This document shows positions 1-7,351 of a DNA stretch of 64,000 nt, in pieces. Under the pieces are notes generated by a model that worked only from the letters and a program-made list of their open reading frames with translations, did no database searches and was not told the DNA's origin. The stretch lies in NCBI GenBank assembly GCA_000436475.1, contig FR886218.1, positions 94,507 to 158,506 on the forward strand. Direction: 5' to 3'. The stretch's first letter is position 1; each line of letters opens with the position of its first letter. This DNA is from Eubacterium sp. CAG:248 (GTDB taxonomy: Bacteria; Bacillota; Clostridia; Lachnospirales; Lachnospiraceae). A program made the position numbers and the translations under genes.

Positions 1-1
1 A

Positions 2-214
2 TATATAAGGGTGCTTGGCTTTGATAAAAAAGGGCAGGAGTATCTTTCATATATAAGAAAAACTGTGGAAGTGCCACTTATAACAAAGACCGCTGACTAT
101 AAGGAAATGCTGCTTGATGATATACACGCGGCTAATATTTATAATATGATTGTTGCTGGAAAATATGGAGTTAAAGAACTTGGGGATTTTGTGAGGGGAC
201 CGGTCAGGGTATGA
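2..214 (+). CDS. tmcAL: tRNA(Met) cytidine acetate ligase TmcAL, C-terminal part
   Basis: This is the last ~70 codons of a gene that begins before the window. The frame is already open at base 2 and reads Tyr-Ile-Arg-Val-Leu-Gly-Phe, so the GTG at 11 is internal, not a start. The segment around RVLGFDKKGQEYL and the following helix matches my memory of the C-terminal part of TmcAL/YlbM, which activates acetate with ATP to make N4-acetylcytidine at the elongator tRNA-Met wobble base. In Bacillus the gene (ylbM) lies next to ylbN (yceD)-rpmF, and the same block follows here after pta-ackA, which supports the call. The catalytic nucleotidyltransferase part is outside the window. Confidence 0.7.
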   Translation, partial: YIRVLGFDKKGQEYLSYIRKTVEVPLITKTADYKEMLLDDIHAANIYNMIVAGKYGVKELGDFVRGPVRV

Positions 215-311
215 TAAAAAGTGTGAGTTAAATAAGAAGAAACATATACAATTCAACTGTTGGAAAATAGTATGTTGTTGGCACAGGTTATATATTCAGG
301 GAGTGTTAGGT

Positions 312-866
312 ATGTATTTAATATCAGCGTATTTTGATGAAAATACTAATGAAATATTGAAACATCTGCAACAAAAAATTGCCGATAAAACAGGCAATGA
401 TTTTATGATAAGGAATAATGTTATGCCTCATCTTACAATCAGCGCAATTGAGGCAAGGAATGTTGATGTGTTAATTCCAGCATTTGAAAAGGTATGCAGG
501 GAAAAGTTACAGCCTTTAGAAGAAAAAGGTGTTGTTAATGTAAATAATGCGATAAATATAGTATCGGTCGGACAGCTTTTTCCACGTGTGATATATGCCG
601 CACCTGTACTGAACGAGTATATGATGAATCTTTCAATATCCATATATAATGAATTTACAACAATTCCAGAAACTAATATAAGCAAATTCTATCAGCCATA
701 TTCGTGGATGCCGCATATTACACTTGGCAAATGTCTTGATAAGGAGCAGATGAGACAGGCATTTGCTGTATTACAGGATTTATTTATGCCTATAGATGGT
801 CAGATTACTAAAATAGGATTGTCTACGGTCAATCCATATAGAGAAGTGATGAGTGTAGAACTGTAG
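312..866 (+). CDS. 2H phosphoesterase family protein (2'-5' RNA ligase-like)
   Basis: A 184-residue protein with two H-x-T motifs, HLTIS at about residues 40-44 and HITLG at about 135-139, about 95 residues apart. This is the hallmark of the 2H phosphoesterase/LigT fold, whose members act on cyclic phosphodiesters or 2'-5' linkages in RNA. The substrate cannot be told from sequence. I chose ATG 312 over GTG 303 because the ribosome site (GGGAG, about 299-303) is correctly spaced only for the ATG. The gene stands alone; no terminator with a T-run follows, and a 10-bp inverted repeat (948-957/971-980) comes next. Confidence 0.75.
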   Translation: MYLISAYFDENTNEILKHLQQKIADKTGNDFMIRNNVMPHLTISAIEARNVDVLIPAFEKVCREKLQPLEEKGVVNVNNAINIVSVGQLFPRVIYAAPVLNEYMMNLSISIYNEFTTIPETNISKFYQPYSWMPHITLGKCLDKEQMRQAFAVLQDLFMPIDGQITKIGLSTVNPYREVMSVEL

Positions 867-947
867 CTGTTAAAAGTTATGAAAGTTAAATTGCCATATC
901 TGATAAGAATTGACGATTTTAAATTTAATTACGTCATATAGTGTTTA

Positions 948-980
948 AATTTAGTCAAATGATTGATAAATGACTAAATT
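948..980. repeat. 10-bp inverted repeat beside the hsdR remnant
   Basis: AATTTAGTCA (948-957) and its exact reverse complement (971-980) enclose a 13-nt loop. No T-run follows, so it is a poor terminator. It ends two bases before the open frame of the restriction-gene remnant, so it may mark the deletion boundary. Confidence 0.6.
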
Positions 981-982
981 AA

Positions 983-1234
983 AATACAGCAAATGCTGCT
1001 AAAGAGGCATTTTCAGAGTATCTTACTAATACGAATCTTGATAGCAGACAGATTTATTTCGTAAATCAGATAGTAGAATATACTGTTCACAATGGAATGT
1101 TGAGAGATTTTTCAATTTTTCAGGAATCACCATTTACTGATCAAGGAAGTGTTGTAGATATATTCACAGATTTAACTGTGTGGTTTGGAATTAAAAAGGT
1201 TATAGATACCATAAATGATAATGCGGCAGCTTAA
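983..1234 (+). pseudogene. hsdR: Remnant of type I restriction enzyme R subunit (HsdR), C-terminal end
   Basis: The frame is open from a TAA at 980-982 to a TAA at 1232-1234 (83 codons) with no start codon near its 5' end. The translation contains AKEAFSEYLTNTNLDSRQIYF and ESPFTDQGSVVDIFTD, which resemble the extreme C-terminal helical domain of HsdR proteins ('...L..NQIEFI...I.....G......LYESPFTD...'). The helicase and nuclease domains, and hsdM/hsdS, are absent. I therefore read it as debris of a lost restriction-modification locus between the 2H phosphoesterase and pta. Base composition is similar to the neighbours. A newly evolved short gene is less likely because the reading frame resembles an internal protein segment. 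Confidence 0.7.
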
Positions 1235-1295
1235 ATAACATTGAATTATAGACATAATTCAGTAAAATTGCTTAACATTTAGAACAATTCTCACC

Positions 1296-1324
1296 TTGTC
1301 TTACGCTGAAAAAAGGTATATAAT
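1296..1324 (+). promoter_or_regulatory. Sigma-A promoter of pta
   Basis: TTGTCT (1296-1301), 17-bp spacer, TATAAT (1319-1324). This predicts a start near 1331 and a leader of about 70 nt before pta. Confidence 0.75.
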
Positions 1325-1399
1325 GAGGGCAAAAGTAGCGGTAACATAATGATAAACATAATGTACCGAAATTCATATTTTAAGGAGGAGTCAGTAATC

Positions 1400-2401
1400 A
1401 TGGCATTTATTGACACAATTTACGCTAGAGCAAAAGCAGATAAGAAGACTATCGTTTTACCAGAATCTATGGATAAGAGAACATTCGCAGCTGCTGAGAA
1501 GATTTTAAAGGAAGGTATCGCTAATCTTATAATCATCGGTACACCAGAAGAAATCGCTGAGAACAGCAAGGGATATGATATTACAGGTGCTACAATCGTA
1601 GATCCATTCAATGATCCTAATAAGCAGAAATATATCGACAAGTTCGTTGAATTAAGAGCTAAGAAGGGTGTTACACCTGAGATGGCTAAAGAACAGATGG
1701 AGAAGGATTATATGTACTATGCATGCCTTATGTGTAAGTGCGGTAATGCTGATGGTGCAGTTTCAGGTGCCTGCCATTCAACAGGTAACACAATCCGTCC
1801 AGCTCTTCAGTTATTAAAGACTAAGCCAGGTATCAGCAGTGTATCAGGTTTCTTCCTTATGGAAGTTCCTAATTGCGAATTAGGCGAGAATGGATTATTC
1901 GTATTCGCTGACTGTGCTGTTAACCCAGATCTTGATTCAGAGAAGCTTGCAGAAGTTGCAGCATTATCTGCAGATTCATTTAAGAGCTTTGTTGGCGCAG
2001 AACCTAAGGTTGCTATGCTTTCATTCTCTTCATACGGAAGTGCTAAGCACGAGAGAGTAACTATGGTAGCTGATGCAGTTAAGATTGCTAACGAAAAGTA
2101 CCCAGACATCGCTGTTGATGGTGAACTTCAGTTAGATGCTGCTTTAGTTCCAGAAGTTGCAGCACTTAAGGCTCCTAACAGCAAGGTTGCTGGTAAGGCT
2201 AATACATTAGTATTCCCTTCACTTGAAGCTGGTAACATTGGTTACAAGTTGGTTCAGAGACTTGCTAAGGCTGGTGCTTATGGTCCAGTTCTTCAGGGTC
2301 TTTCAATGCCAGTCAACGATCTTTCAAGAGGATGCTTCGCAGAAGATATCGTTGGTGTTGTAGCTATGACAGCAGTTCAGGCTCAGGATGCTGCTAAATA
2401 A
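1400..2401 (+). CDS. pta: Phosphate acetyltransferase
   Basis: A cytoplasmic enzyme converting acetyl-CoA and phosphate to acetyl phosphate, the first half of the acetate/ATP-yielding fermentation branch; ackA follows. The 333-residue length is that of short Pta without the N-terminal regulatory domains. Typical segments include SGACHSTGNTIRPALQLLKT in the middle and an LQGLSMPVNDLSRGC-type stretch near the C-terminus. ATG 1400 is chosen because AAGGAGGAG (1382-1390) lies just upstream; the ATG-like codons from 1349 lack a ribosome site. Codon use (GCT, AAG, GGT) suggests high expression. It has its own promoter and a strong hairpin after it, so pta and ackA are probably separate or partly coupled transcripts. 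Confidence 0.95.
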   Translation: MAFIDTIYARAKADKKTIVLPESMDKRTFAAAEKILKEGIANLIIIGTPEEIAENSKGYDITGATIVDPFNDPNKQKYIDKFVELRAKKGVTPEMAKEQMEKDYMYYACLMCKCGNADGAVSGACHSTGNTIRPALQLLKTKPGISSVSGFFLMEVPNCELGENGLFVFADCAVNPDLDSEKLAEVAALSADSFKSFVGAEPKVAMLSFSSYGSAKHERVTMVADAVKIANEKYPDIAVDGELQLDAALVPEVAALKAPNSKVAGKANTLVFPSLEAGNIGYKLVQRLAKAGAYGPVLQGLSMPVNDLSRGCFAEDIVGVVAMTAVQAQDAAK

Positions 2402-2459
2402 TTGTGTACATACATTTTGATGATATGATTGCCACGCGGCAGTCAAGTACATCATTTAT

Positions 2460-2498
2460 AACAATATGAGGGACGAATTATTTGCCCCTCATATTGTT
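2460..2498 (+). terminator. Hairpin after pta
   Basis: A perfect 13-bp stem, AACAATATGAGGG (2460-2472) with CCCTCATATTGTT (2486-2498). The following bases are only moderately T-rich (TGTATAAC), so it may terminate partially or protect mRNA. Confidence 0.65.
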
Positions 2499-2684
2499 TG
2501 TATAACTAACATAGACTGATTATTTAATATGATATTTTTATTTTGAATATAGTATTATTAGTGATTTAATAATGAAAAAGCATAAAATGTTGTTGCTATT
2601 ATTTTGTATTACGTATGCTATGTGATTTATATTATATTAAATGATTATATAACTTATATTTAATTTTATAGGAGATTAATAAGA

Positions 2685-3884
2685 ATGAATATTTTAGTAT
2701 TAAACTGCGGAAGCTCATCACTTAAGTATCAGTTAATCAATATGGAAGATGAAAGCGTTATCGCAAAGGGTCTTGTAGAAAGAATCGGTATTGATGGTTC
2801 TATCCTTACACATAAGCCAACAGGAAAGGATAAGTATGTTGTTGAAACACCTATGAAGGATCACAACATCGCTGTTAAGCTTGTACTTGATGCTCTTATG
2901 GATGCAGAACACGGTGTGATCAAGTCTACAGATGAAATCGCTGCTGTAGGTCACAGAGTACTTCACGCAGGTGAGAAGTATATCGAGTCTTGTCTTGTAA
3001 CAGAAGATGTTAAGAAGGTAGTAAGAGAGTGCTTCGATTTAGGACCTCTTCATAACCCAGCTAACCTTATAGGTATTGAAGCTGTTGAAGCTGCTATGCC
3101 TGGTAAGCCAAATGTAGCTGTATGGGATACAGCATTTGGTGGAACAATGGAGCCAAAGGCTTATCTTTACGCTATTCCTCGTGAATATTATGAAAAGTAT
3201 GGCGTAAGAAGATACGGTTTCCACGGAACAAGCCACAGCTTTGTATCAAAGGAAACAATCAAGTTTGCTAACCTTGACCCTAAGACAGCTAAGGTTATCG
3301 TATGCCACCTTGGTAACGGTGCTTCAATCTCAGCTTCTATTGGTGGTAAGTGTGTAGATACATCTATGGGTCTTACTCCACTTGAAGGTCTTATTATGGG
3401 TACTCGTTCAGGTGACCTTGATCCAGCTATCATCGAATACCTTTGCAACCATGAGAATCTTACAGTAAGCGAAATGCTTAATATTCTTAACAAGAAGTCA
3501 GGTGTTCTTGGTATGTCAGGTGGTATTTCTTCTGACTTCAGAGATCTTAACGCAGCAGCTAACGAAGGCAATGAAGTAGCTAAGGTTACACTTGAAGCTT
3601 ATGCTTACAGAGTAGCTAAGTACATCGGTTCTTACACAGCAGCTATGAACGGTGTTGATGCTATCACATTTACAGCAGGTGTTGGTGAAAATGCAGCTTG
3701 GTTAAGACCAATGGTATGCAAGTATCTTGGCTTCCTTGGTGTTGAACTTGATGAAGCAGCTTCACAGAAGGCTTGCGGTGTTGAAGGCATCATCTCTACA
3801 CCAGAATCAAAGGTTAAGCTTTGTGTAATACCTACAAACGAAGAGCTTGCTATCGCAAGAGAAACATTAGCACTTGTAAAGTAA
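2685..3884 (+). CDS. ackA: Acetate kinase
   Basis: Converts acetyl phosphate and ADP to acetate and ATP, completing the pathway begun by Pta. The 399-residue length is standard. The ASKHA phosphate loop NCGSSSLKYQL lies at residues 7-17, RYGFHGTSH at 176-184, and VCHLGNGAS and DTSMGLTPLEGLIMGTRSGD follow in family order. ATG 2685 has AGGAGA about 9 nt upstream. The preceding 180 bases are very AT-rich and hold no clear consensus promoter, though weak candidates exist. Codon use resembles pta (highly expressed type). Confidence 0.96.
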   Translation: MNILVLNCGSSSLKYQLINMEDESVIAKGLVERIGIDGSILTHKPTGKDKYVVETPMKDHNIAVKLVLDALMDAEHGVIKSTDEIAAVGHRVLHAGEKYIESCLVTEDVKKVVRECFDLGPLHNPANLIGIEAVEAAMPGKPNVAVWDTAFGGTMEPKAYLYAIPREYYEKYGVRRYGFHGTSHSFVSKETIKFANLDPKTAKVIVCHLGNGASISASIGGKCVDTSMGLTPLEGLIMGTRSGDLDPAIIEYLCNHENLTVSEMLNILNKKSGVLGMSGGISSDFRDLNAAANEGNEVAKVTLEAYAYRVAKYIGSYTAAMNGVDAITFTAGVGENAAWLRPMVCKYLGFLGVELDEAASQKACGVEGIISTPESKVKLCVIPTNEELAIARETLALVK

Positions 3885-3905
3885 TTAACGACATATGTTA
3901 ATTGA

Positions 3906-3980
3906 TTAAATATATTACGATTGGATATATCATGGTTGAATATACTGTGGTTTAATATATTGCGATTAAATATATTAAAT
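3906..3980 (+). repeat. Five tandem degenerate 15-bp units before the yceD promoter
   Basis: Units at 3906-3920, 3921-3935, 3936-3950, 3951-3965 and 3966-3980 follow an approximate TTNAATATATTGCGA consensus (e.g. TTAAATATATTACGA, TTGAATATACTGTGG, TTTAATATATTGCGA). The array ends 6 bp before the -35 box at 3987. It could be an UP-element-like or operator array, or a decayed minisatellite. Confidence 0.65.
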
Positions 3981-3986
3981 TAGTTA

Positions 3987-4015
3987 TTGACAAACCAATA
4001 TCAGGTGCGTATAAT
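3987..4015 (+). promoter_or_regulatory. Consensus sigma-A promoter of yceD-rpmF
   Basis: TTGACA (3987-3992), 17-bp spacer, TATAAT (4010-4015): a perfect match to the consensus, about 60 bp before the yceD start. Confidence 0.85.
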
Positions 4016-4075
4016 AGACAAAGTGTGGTAAGCGTTATGCTTATCCACTATATATAGTATGAATTGGAGACAATT

Positions 4076-4600
4076 ATGCTAATTGATTTAAGAGAGCTTT
4101 TATCCGGTTCACAGGATGAGAAGAGTTATAAAGCAGATATTGAAATGAATACATTTAGTACAGGTTCATCTGATTATGATATAATTGATAAACCTGATCT
4201 TAATGTCAGCATTAAAAAGCTAGGTAAGAATAAGCTTTCTATAAAGGCTGATTCTTATGTTACCCTTAGTATTCCTTGTGACAGATGCTTAGAGCCGGTT
4301 GATACCAAAGTTAACTACACAGTTGATGAGGTTGTTGACTTTAATGATAATGCATCCGAGGAAGAAGCAAAAGAAGAAAAAGACTATATTGATGGATACA
4401 ACCTCGACGTGGACAAGTTAGTTTTCGGCGAAATACTGATATCCATGCCGGGAAAAACCTTATGTAAGGAGGACTGCAAAGGAATTTGTCTGATTTGCGG
4501 TGCGAATCTGAACAAAGGAGAATGCGGTTGTGACAGGGATATCCTGGATCCAAGAATGTCTGTTTTCAAAGATATTTTAAAGAATTTTAAGGAGGTGTAA
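4076..4600 (+). CDS. YceD/DUF177 family protein (YlbN)
   Basis: A 174-residue DUF177 protein located, as in most bacteria, just before rpmF; the family is implicated in large-subunit rRNA/ribosome metabolism. Cysteines occur in pairs and a cluster typical of Gram-positive members: C68-x2-C71 (PCDRC) and C130, C134, C138, C141, C150, C152 near the end, a probable zinc site. An acidic stretch (EEEAKEEKD) lies at about 95-103. ATG 4076 with GGAG at 4066-4069 is preferred to the TTG at 4064. The gap to rpmF is 4 nt, so the two are co-translated. Confidence 0.85.
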   Translation: MLIDLRELLSGSQDEKSYKADIEMNTFSTGSSDYDIIDKPDLNVSIKKLGKNKLSIKADSYVTLSIPCDRCLEPVDTKVNYTVDEVVDFNDNASEEEAKEEKDYIDGYNLDVDKLVFGEILISMPGKTLCKEDCKGICLICGANLNKGECGCDRDILDPRMSVFKDILKNFKEV

Positions 4601-4604
4601 CCGA

Positions 4605-4784
4605 ATGTCAATTTGTCCTAAGAATAAATCTTCAAAGGCTAGAAGAGATAAGAGAAGAGCTAATTGGAAGATGAGCGCTCCTAATCTCGTAAAGTGCAGC
4701 AAGTGTGGTGCTTTAATGATGCCTCATAGAGTATGCAAGGCTTGTGGTTCATACAACAAGAAAGAAATCGTTTCTGTAGACTAA
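4605..4784 (+). CDS. rpmF: 50S ribosomal protein L32
   Basis: A 59-residue protein beginning MSICPKNKSSKARRDKRRAN, the basic N-terminus of L32, with a zinc ribbon C31-x2-C34 ... C44-x2-C47. An AAGGAGGTG ribosome site overlaps the end of yceD, consistent with the conserved yceD-rpmF pair. A strong terminator follows about 100 bp later. The four cysteines mark the zinc-binding (C+) form of L32. Confidence 0.96.
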   Translation: MSICPKNKSSKARRDKRRANWKMSAPNLVKCSKCGALMMPHRVCKACGSYNKKEIVSVD

Positions 4785-4880
4785 TCCAGTAAAATCATGG
4801 AATTATGGTGTTATTAAAGGGTTAGGTATTAAAATGATCTAATAGTAGCCCCAATTAAAGACAGAGCGATATATATTTTC

Positions 4881-4918
4881 AAAGGGATAAAGAGAATAAT
4901 CTTTATCCCTTTTTTTTA
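4881..4918 (+). terminator. Rho-independent terminator of yceD-rpmF
   Basis: Perfect 13-bp stem AAAGGGATAAAGA (4881-4893)/TCTTTATCCCTTT (4900-4912), 6-nt loop, followed by a T-run. Confidence 0.92.
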
Positions 4919-5003
4919 CTTTGATTTGCCTTTTTTGTTTCGGATATTATTTTACAAAAAAATAAAATAATATGTTTACAATGGAAACTCTGGTAATATA
5001 TCC

Positions 5004-5032
5004 TTGATAAAAACTTATTTTCGTAGTATATT
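5004..5032 (+). promoter_or_regulatory. Candidate promoter of plsX-acpP
   Basis: TTGATA (5004-5009), 17-bp spacer, TATATT (5027-5032). A leader of about 145 nt would precede plsX. A TATAAT nearer the gene (about 5153) lacks a good -35. Confidence 0.5.
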
Positions 5033-5182
5033 TATTAAGTATTTTCATACATTATGATATAAGTGCAGGAAGTGTATATTGTTTAGTTACAGTGTGGACA
5101 GAATCACTAAAGTAACGATTTTAAAATAATATATTGATGCGCATTTATCTCATATAATAGAATATAAGGAATGGACAGATAT

Positions 5183-6208
5183 ATGATAAAAGTTGCACTT
5201 GATGCTATGGGTGGCGATAATGCGCCAGTTGAGATTGTTAAAGGTGCCATAGCTGCTGTTAATGCAAGCAATGAATGCTTTGTATATCTTGTGGGTCAGG
5301 AAGATGTAGTCAGGGCTGAGCTTGCAAAGTATACATACAATGAAAAACAGATAGAAGTTGTCAATGCTTCTGAGGTCATCGAAACTGGTGAGTCTCCGGT
5401 CATGGCAATCAGAAGGAAGAAAGATTCTTCAATAGTTAAGGGCCTTAATATGGTTAAGAATAAAGAAGCAGATGCTTTCGTTTCAGCAGGAAGCTCAGGA
5501 GCTGTATTGGTAGGAGGTCAGGTTATTGTAGGTCGCCTTCCAGGAGTTGAGAGACCTCCTATAGGAGCTATTGTTCCAACTGATAATAGCTGTGTACTTA
5601 TTGTTGACAGCGGAGCTAATGTTGATGCAAGACCTGATTTTTTAGTACAGTGGGCTAAGATGGGCTCTATATATATGGAGAATTGTGTAGGTATAAAGAA
5701 CCCACGTGTAGCTATTGTTAATGTCGGACTCGAGGAAGAGAAAGGTAATCAGCTGGTAAAAGAAACATATCCACTTCTTAAGGCATGCGACGATATTAAT
5801 TTTATTGGAAGTATTGAAGCAAGAGAGATTCCACGAAGTGGTGCAGATGTTATAGTATGTGATGCGTTTGTTGGAAATGTAATACTTAAGCTATATGAGG
5901 GACTTGCTGGAACTCTTATTTCTAAGATAAAAGGGGCTTTTTATTCAACGCTTAAATCTAAGATAGGAGCATTACTTGTAAAGGGAGCACTTAAAGATAC
6001 ATTAAAGACTATGGATGCATCTGAATATGGTGGAGCACCTCTTATCGGACTTAACAGACTGGTTGTTAAAACACATGGAAGTTCTAAGGCTAAAGAGATT
6101 AAGAATTCCGTTCTGCAGTGTGTTACATTTTCAAAAAGCAATATCAATGAAAAGATAGTTGAATCACTTGCTAATATGCCACACACAGATACAGAATCCG
6201 AAAAGTAA
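5183..6208 (+). CDS. plsX: Phosphate acyltransferase PlsX
   Basis: Makes acyl phosphate from acyl-ACP and phosphate, the donor for PlsY in phosphatidic acid synthesis; plsY is at 38955 in this window. The N-terminus IKVALDAMGGDNAP is the family signature, and internal segments SAGSSGAVLVGG and PLIGLNRLVVKTHGSS also fit. The 341-residue length is normal. ATG 5183 matches homologous starts; the ATG at 5171 touches its own AAGGA site and is less likely. acpP follows after about 73 nt. Confidence 0.94.
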   Translation: MIKVALDAMGGDNAPVEIVKGAIAAVNASNECFVYLVGQEDVVRAELAKYTYNEKQIEVVNASEVIETGESPVMAIRRKKDSSIVKGLNMVKNKEADAFVSAGSSGAVLVGGQVIVGRLPGVERPPIGAIVPTDNSCVLIVDSGANVDARPDFLVQWAKMGSIYMENCVGIKNPRVAIVNVGLEEEKGNQLVKETYPLLKACDDINFIGSIEAREIPRSGADVIVCDAFVGNVILKLYEGLAGTLISKIKGAFYSTLKSKIGALLVKGALKDTLKTMDASEYGGAPLIGLNRLVVKTHGSSKAKEIKNSVLQCVTFSKSNINEKIVESLANMPHTDTESEK

Positions 6209-6281
6209 ATGTATAAAATATATGAATGATTAAATATAAGCCTGAAAATAAGATATAAACAGGCGGGAATGGAGGAATAAT

Positions 6282-6515
6282 ATGGAGTTTCAGAAGTTAC
6301 AGAGAATTATCGCAGATGTTCTAAATATCAGTGAGGATAAAATCACACCTGAATCTACTTTTGTTGATGATCTTAAGGCTGATTCACTTGATGTATTTCA
6401 GATTATCACAGAGATAGAAGATCAGTTTGAGATTCAGATTCCAGATGATGCAGCAGAACATATAACAACAGTTGGTGATGCTGTGTCACAGATTCAGGCA
6501 GCTCTTGCTAAATAA
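6282..6515 (+). CDS. acpP: Acyl carrier protein
   Basis: A 77-residue acidic carrier with the phosphopantetheine site D34-S35-L36 in LKADSLDVFQ. It holds growing acyl chains for fatty-acid and phospholipid synthesis. GGAGGA lies 8 nt before the ATG. It sits between plsX and rnc, a common Firmicute order, and a hairpin terminator separates it from rnc. Confidence 0.95.
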   Translation: MEFQKLQRIIADVLNISEDKITPESTFVDDLKADSLDVFQIITEIEDQFEIQIPDDAAEHITTVGDAVSQIQAALAK

Positions 6516-6537
6516 TCAGGATAATAACAGATATGGA

Positions 6538-6585
6538 GTGCCGCCAAGTATCACTGCATAACATGCAGGCGAGGCGGCATTTTTA
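6538..6585 (+). terminator. Terminator/attenuator after acpP
   Basis: Stem GTGCCGCC (6538-6545)/GGCGGCAT (6573-6580) with an inner CTGCA/TGCAG hairpin, followed by TTTTAT. It would cut transcription between acpP and rnc, allowing more ACP than RNase III. Confidence 0.75.
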
Positions 6586-6622
6586 TACTTATGTGTCAAC
6601 TATATGATGAAAGGAAAAATAT

Positions 6623-7318
6623 ATGCATAATAAGAATTTATCAGAATTAATGCAGACAATACATTATGAATTCGAGAATATAGATCTTCTTAAGAATGCA
6701 CTCACACATAGCTCATATGCTAATGAGAAATGTATTAAAAAGTATAAAGATAATGAACGTCTTGAGTTTTTAGGTGATGCCGTTCTTGAACTTACATCAA
6801 GTGATTATATATATAAGAATTATGCTGATATGGATGAAGGAAGGATGACAAGATTACGTGCAAGTATAGTGTGCGAACCAACACTTGCCATATGTGCAAG
6901 AGCTATAGGATTAGATAAGTTTGTCATGCTTGGTAAGGGTGAAGAACTCACTGGTGGAAGAAAGAGAGATTCTATTATATCGGATGCATGTGAGGCAGTT
7001 ATAGGTGCAATATACCTGGATGGTGGTTTTGCTAATGCAAAAGAATTCGTAACATCATTTATTCTTAATGATCTTGAAAACAAGCAACTCTTTTATGATA
7101 GCAAAACTATTTTACAGGAAGTTGTCCAGGCAGCTCATAAAGAAGTGGTATATGAGATAATTGATGAGACTGGTCCTGAACATGATAAGAACTTTATTGC
7201 AAAAGCTTATGTTGAAGGTATGTTTGAAGTAACGGCAAACGGACATACAAAAAAACATGCCGAACAGAGAGCTGCATATGAAGCACTCGTATATCTTAAG
7301 AAGCATGGACAGGCATAA
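6623..7318 (+). CDS. rnc: Ribonuclease III
   Basis: A double-strand-specific RNase processing rRNA precursors. The signature ERLEFLGDAVLEL lies at residues 45-57, with a second acidic segment around SDACEAVIGAIYLDGG, and a dsRNA-binding domain from about 157 to the end (231 residues in total). An AAAGGA site precedes the ATG. It is followed by smc with a 33-nt gap, the standard Firmicute order rnc-smc-ftsY. Confidence 0.96.
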   Translation: MHNKNLSELMQTIHYEFENIDLLKNALTHSSYANEKCIKKYKDNERLEFLGDAVLELTSSDYIYKNYADMDEGRMTRLRASIVCEPTLAICARAIGLDKFVMLGKGEELTGGRKRDSIISDACEAVIGAIYLDGGFANAKEFVTSFILNDLENKQLFYDSKTILQEVVQAAHKEVVYEIIDETGPEHDKNFIAKAYVEGMFEVTANGHTKKHAEQRAAYEALVYLKKHGQA

Positions 7319-7351
7319 TGTAATTAATGGAAAAGGAATAATAAATAAAAT

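Larger units (their letters stand above)
4785..5182 (+). other. Intergenic region rpmF-plsX
   Basis: About 400 bp without a gene. It holds the rpmF terminator, a candidate promoter at 5004-5032, and an imperfect hairpin at 5086-5116 (GTTAC-AGTG paired with CACT-(AAA bulge)-GTAAC). I looked for a FapR-type fatty-acid operator and could not identify one with confidence. Confidence 0.5.

Noticed and set aside
3188..3571. 127-residue open frame on the minus strand inside ackA
   Set aside because: It is the antisense shadow of a strongly conserved kinase with biased codons; no ribosome site or family motif.
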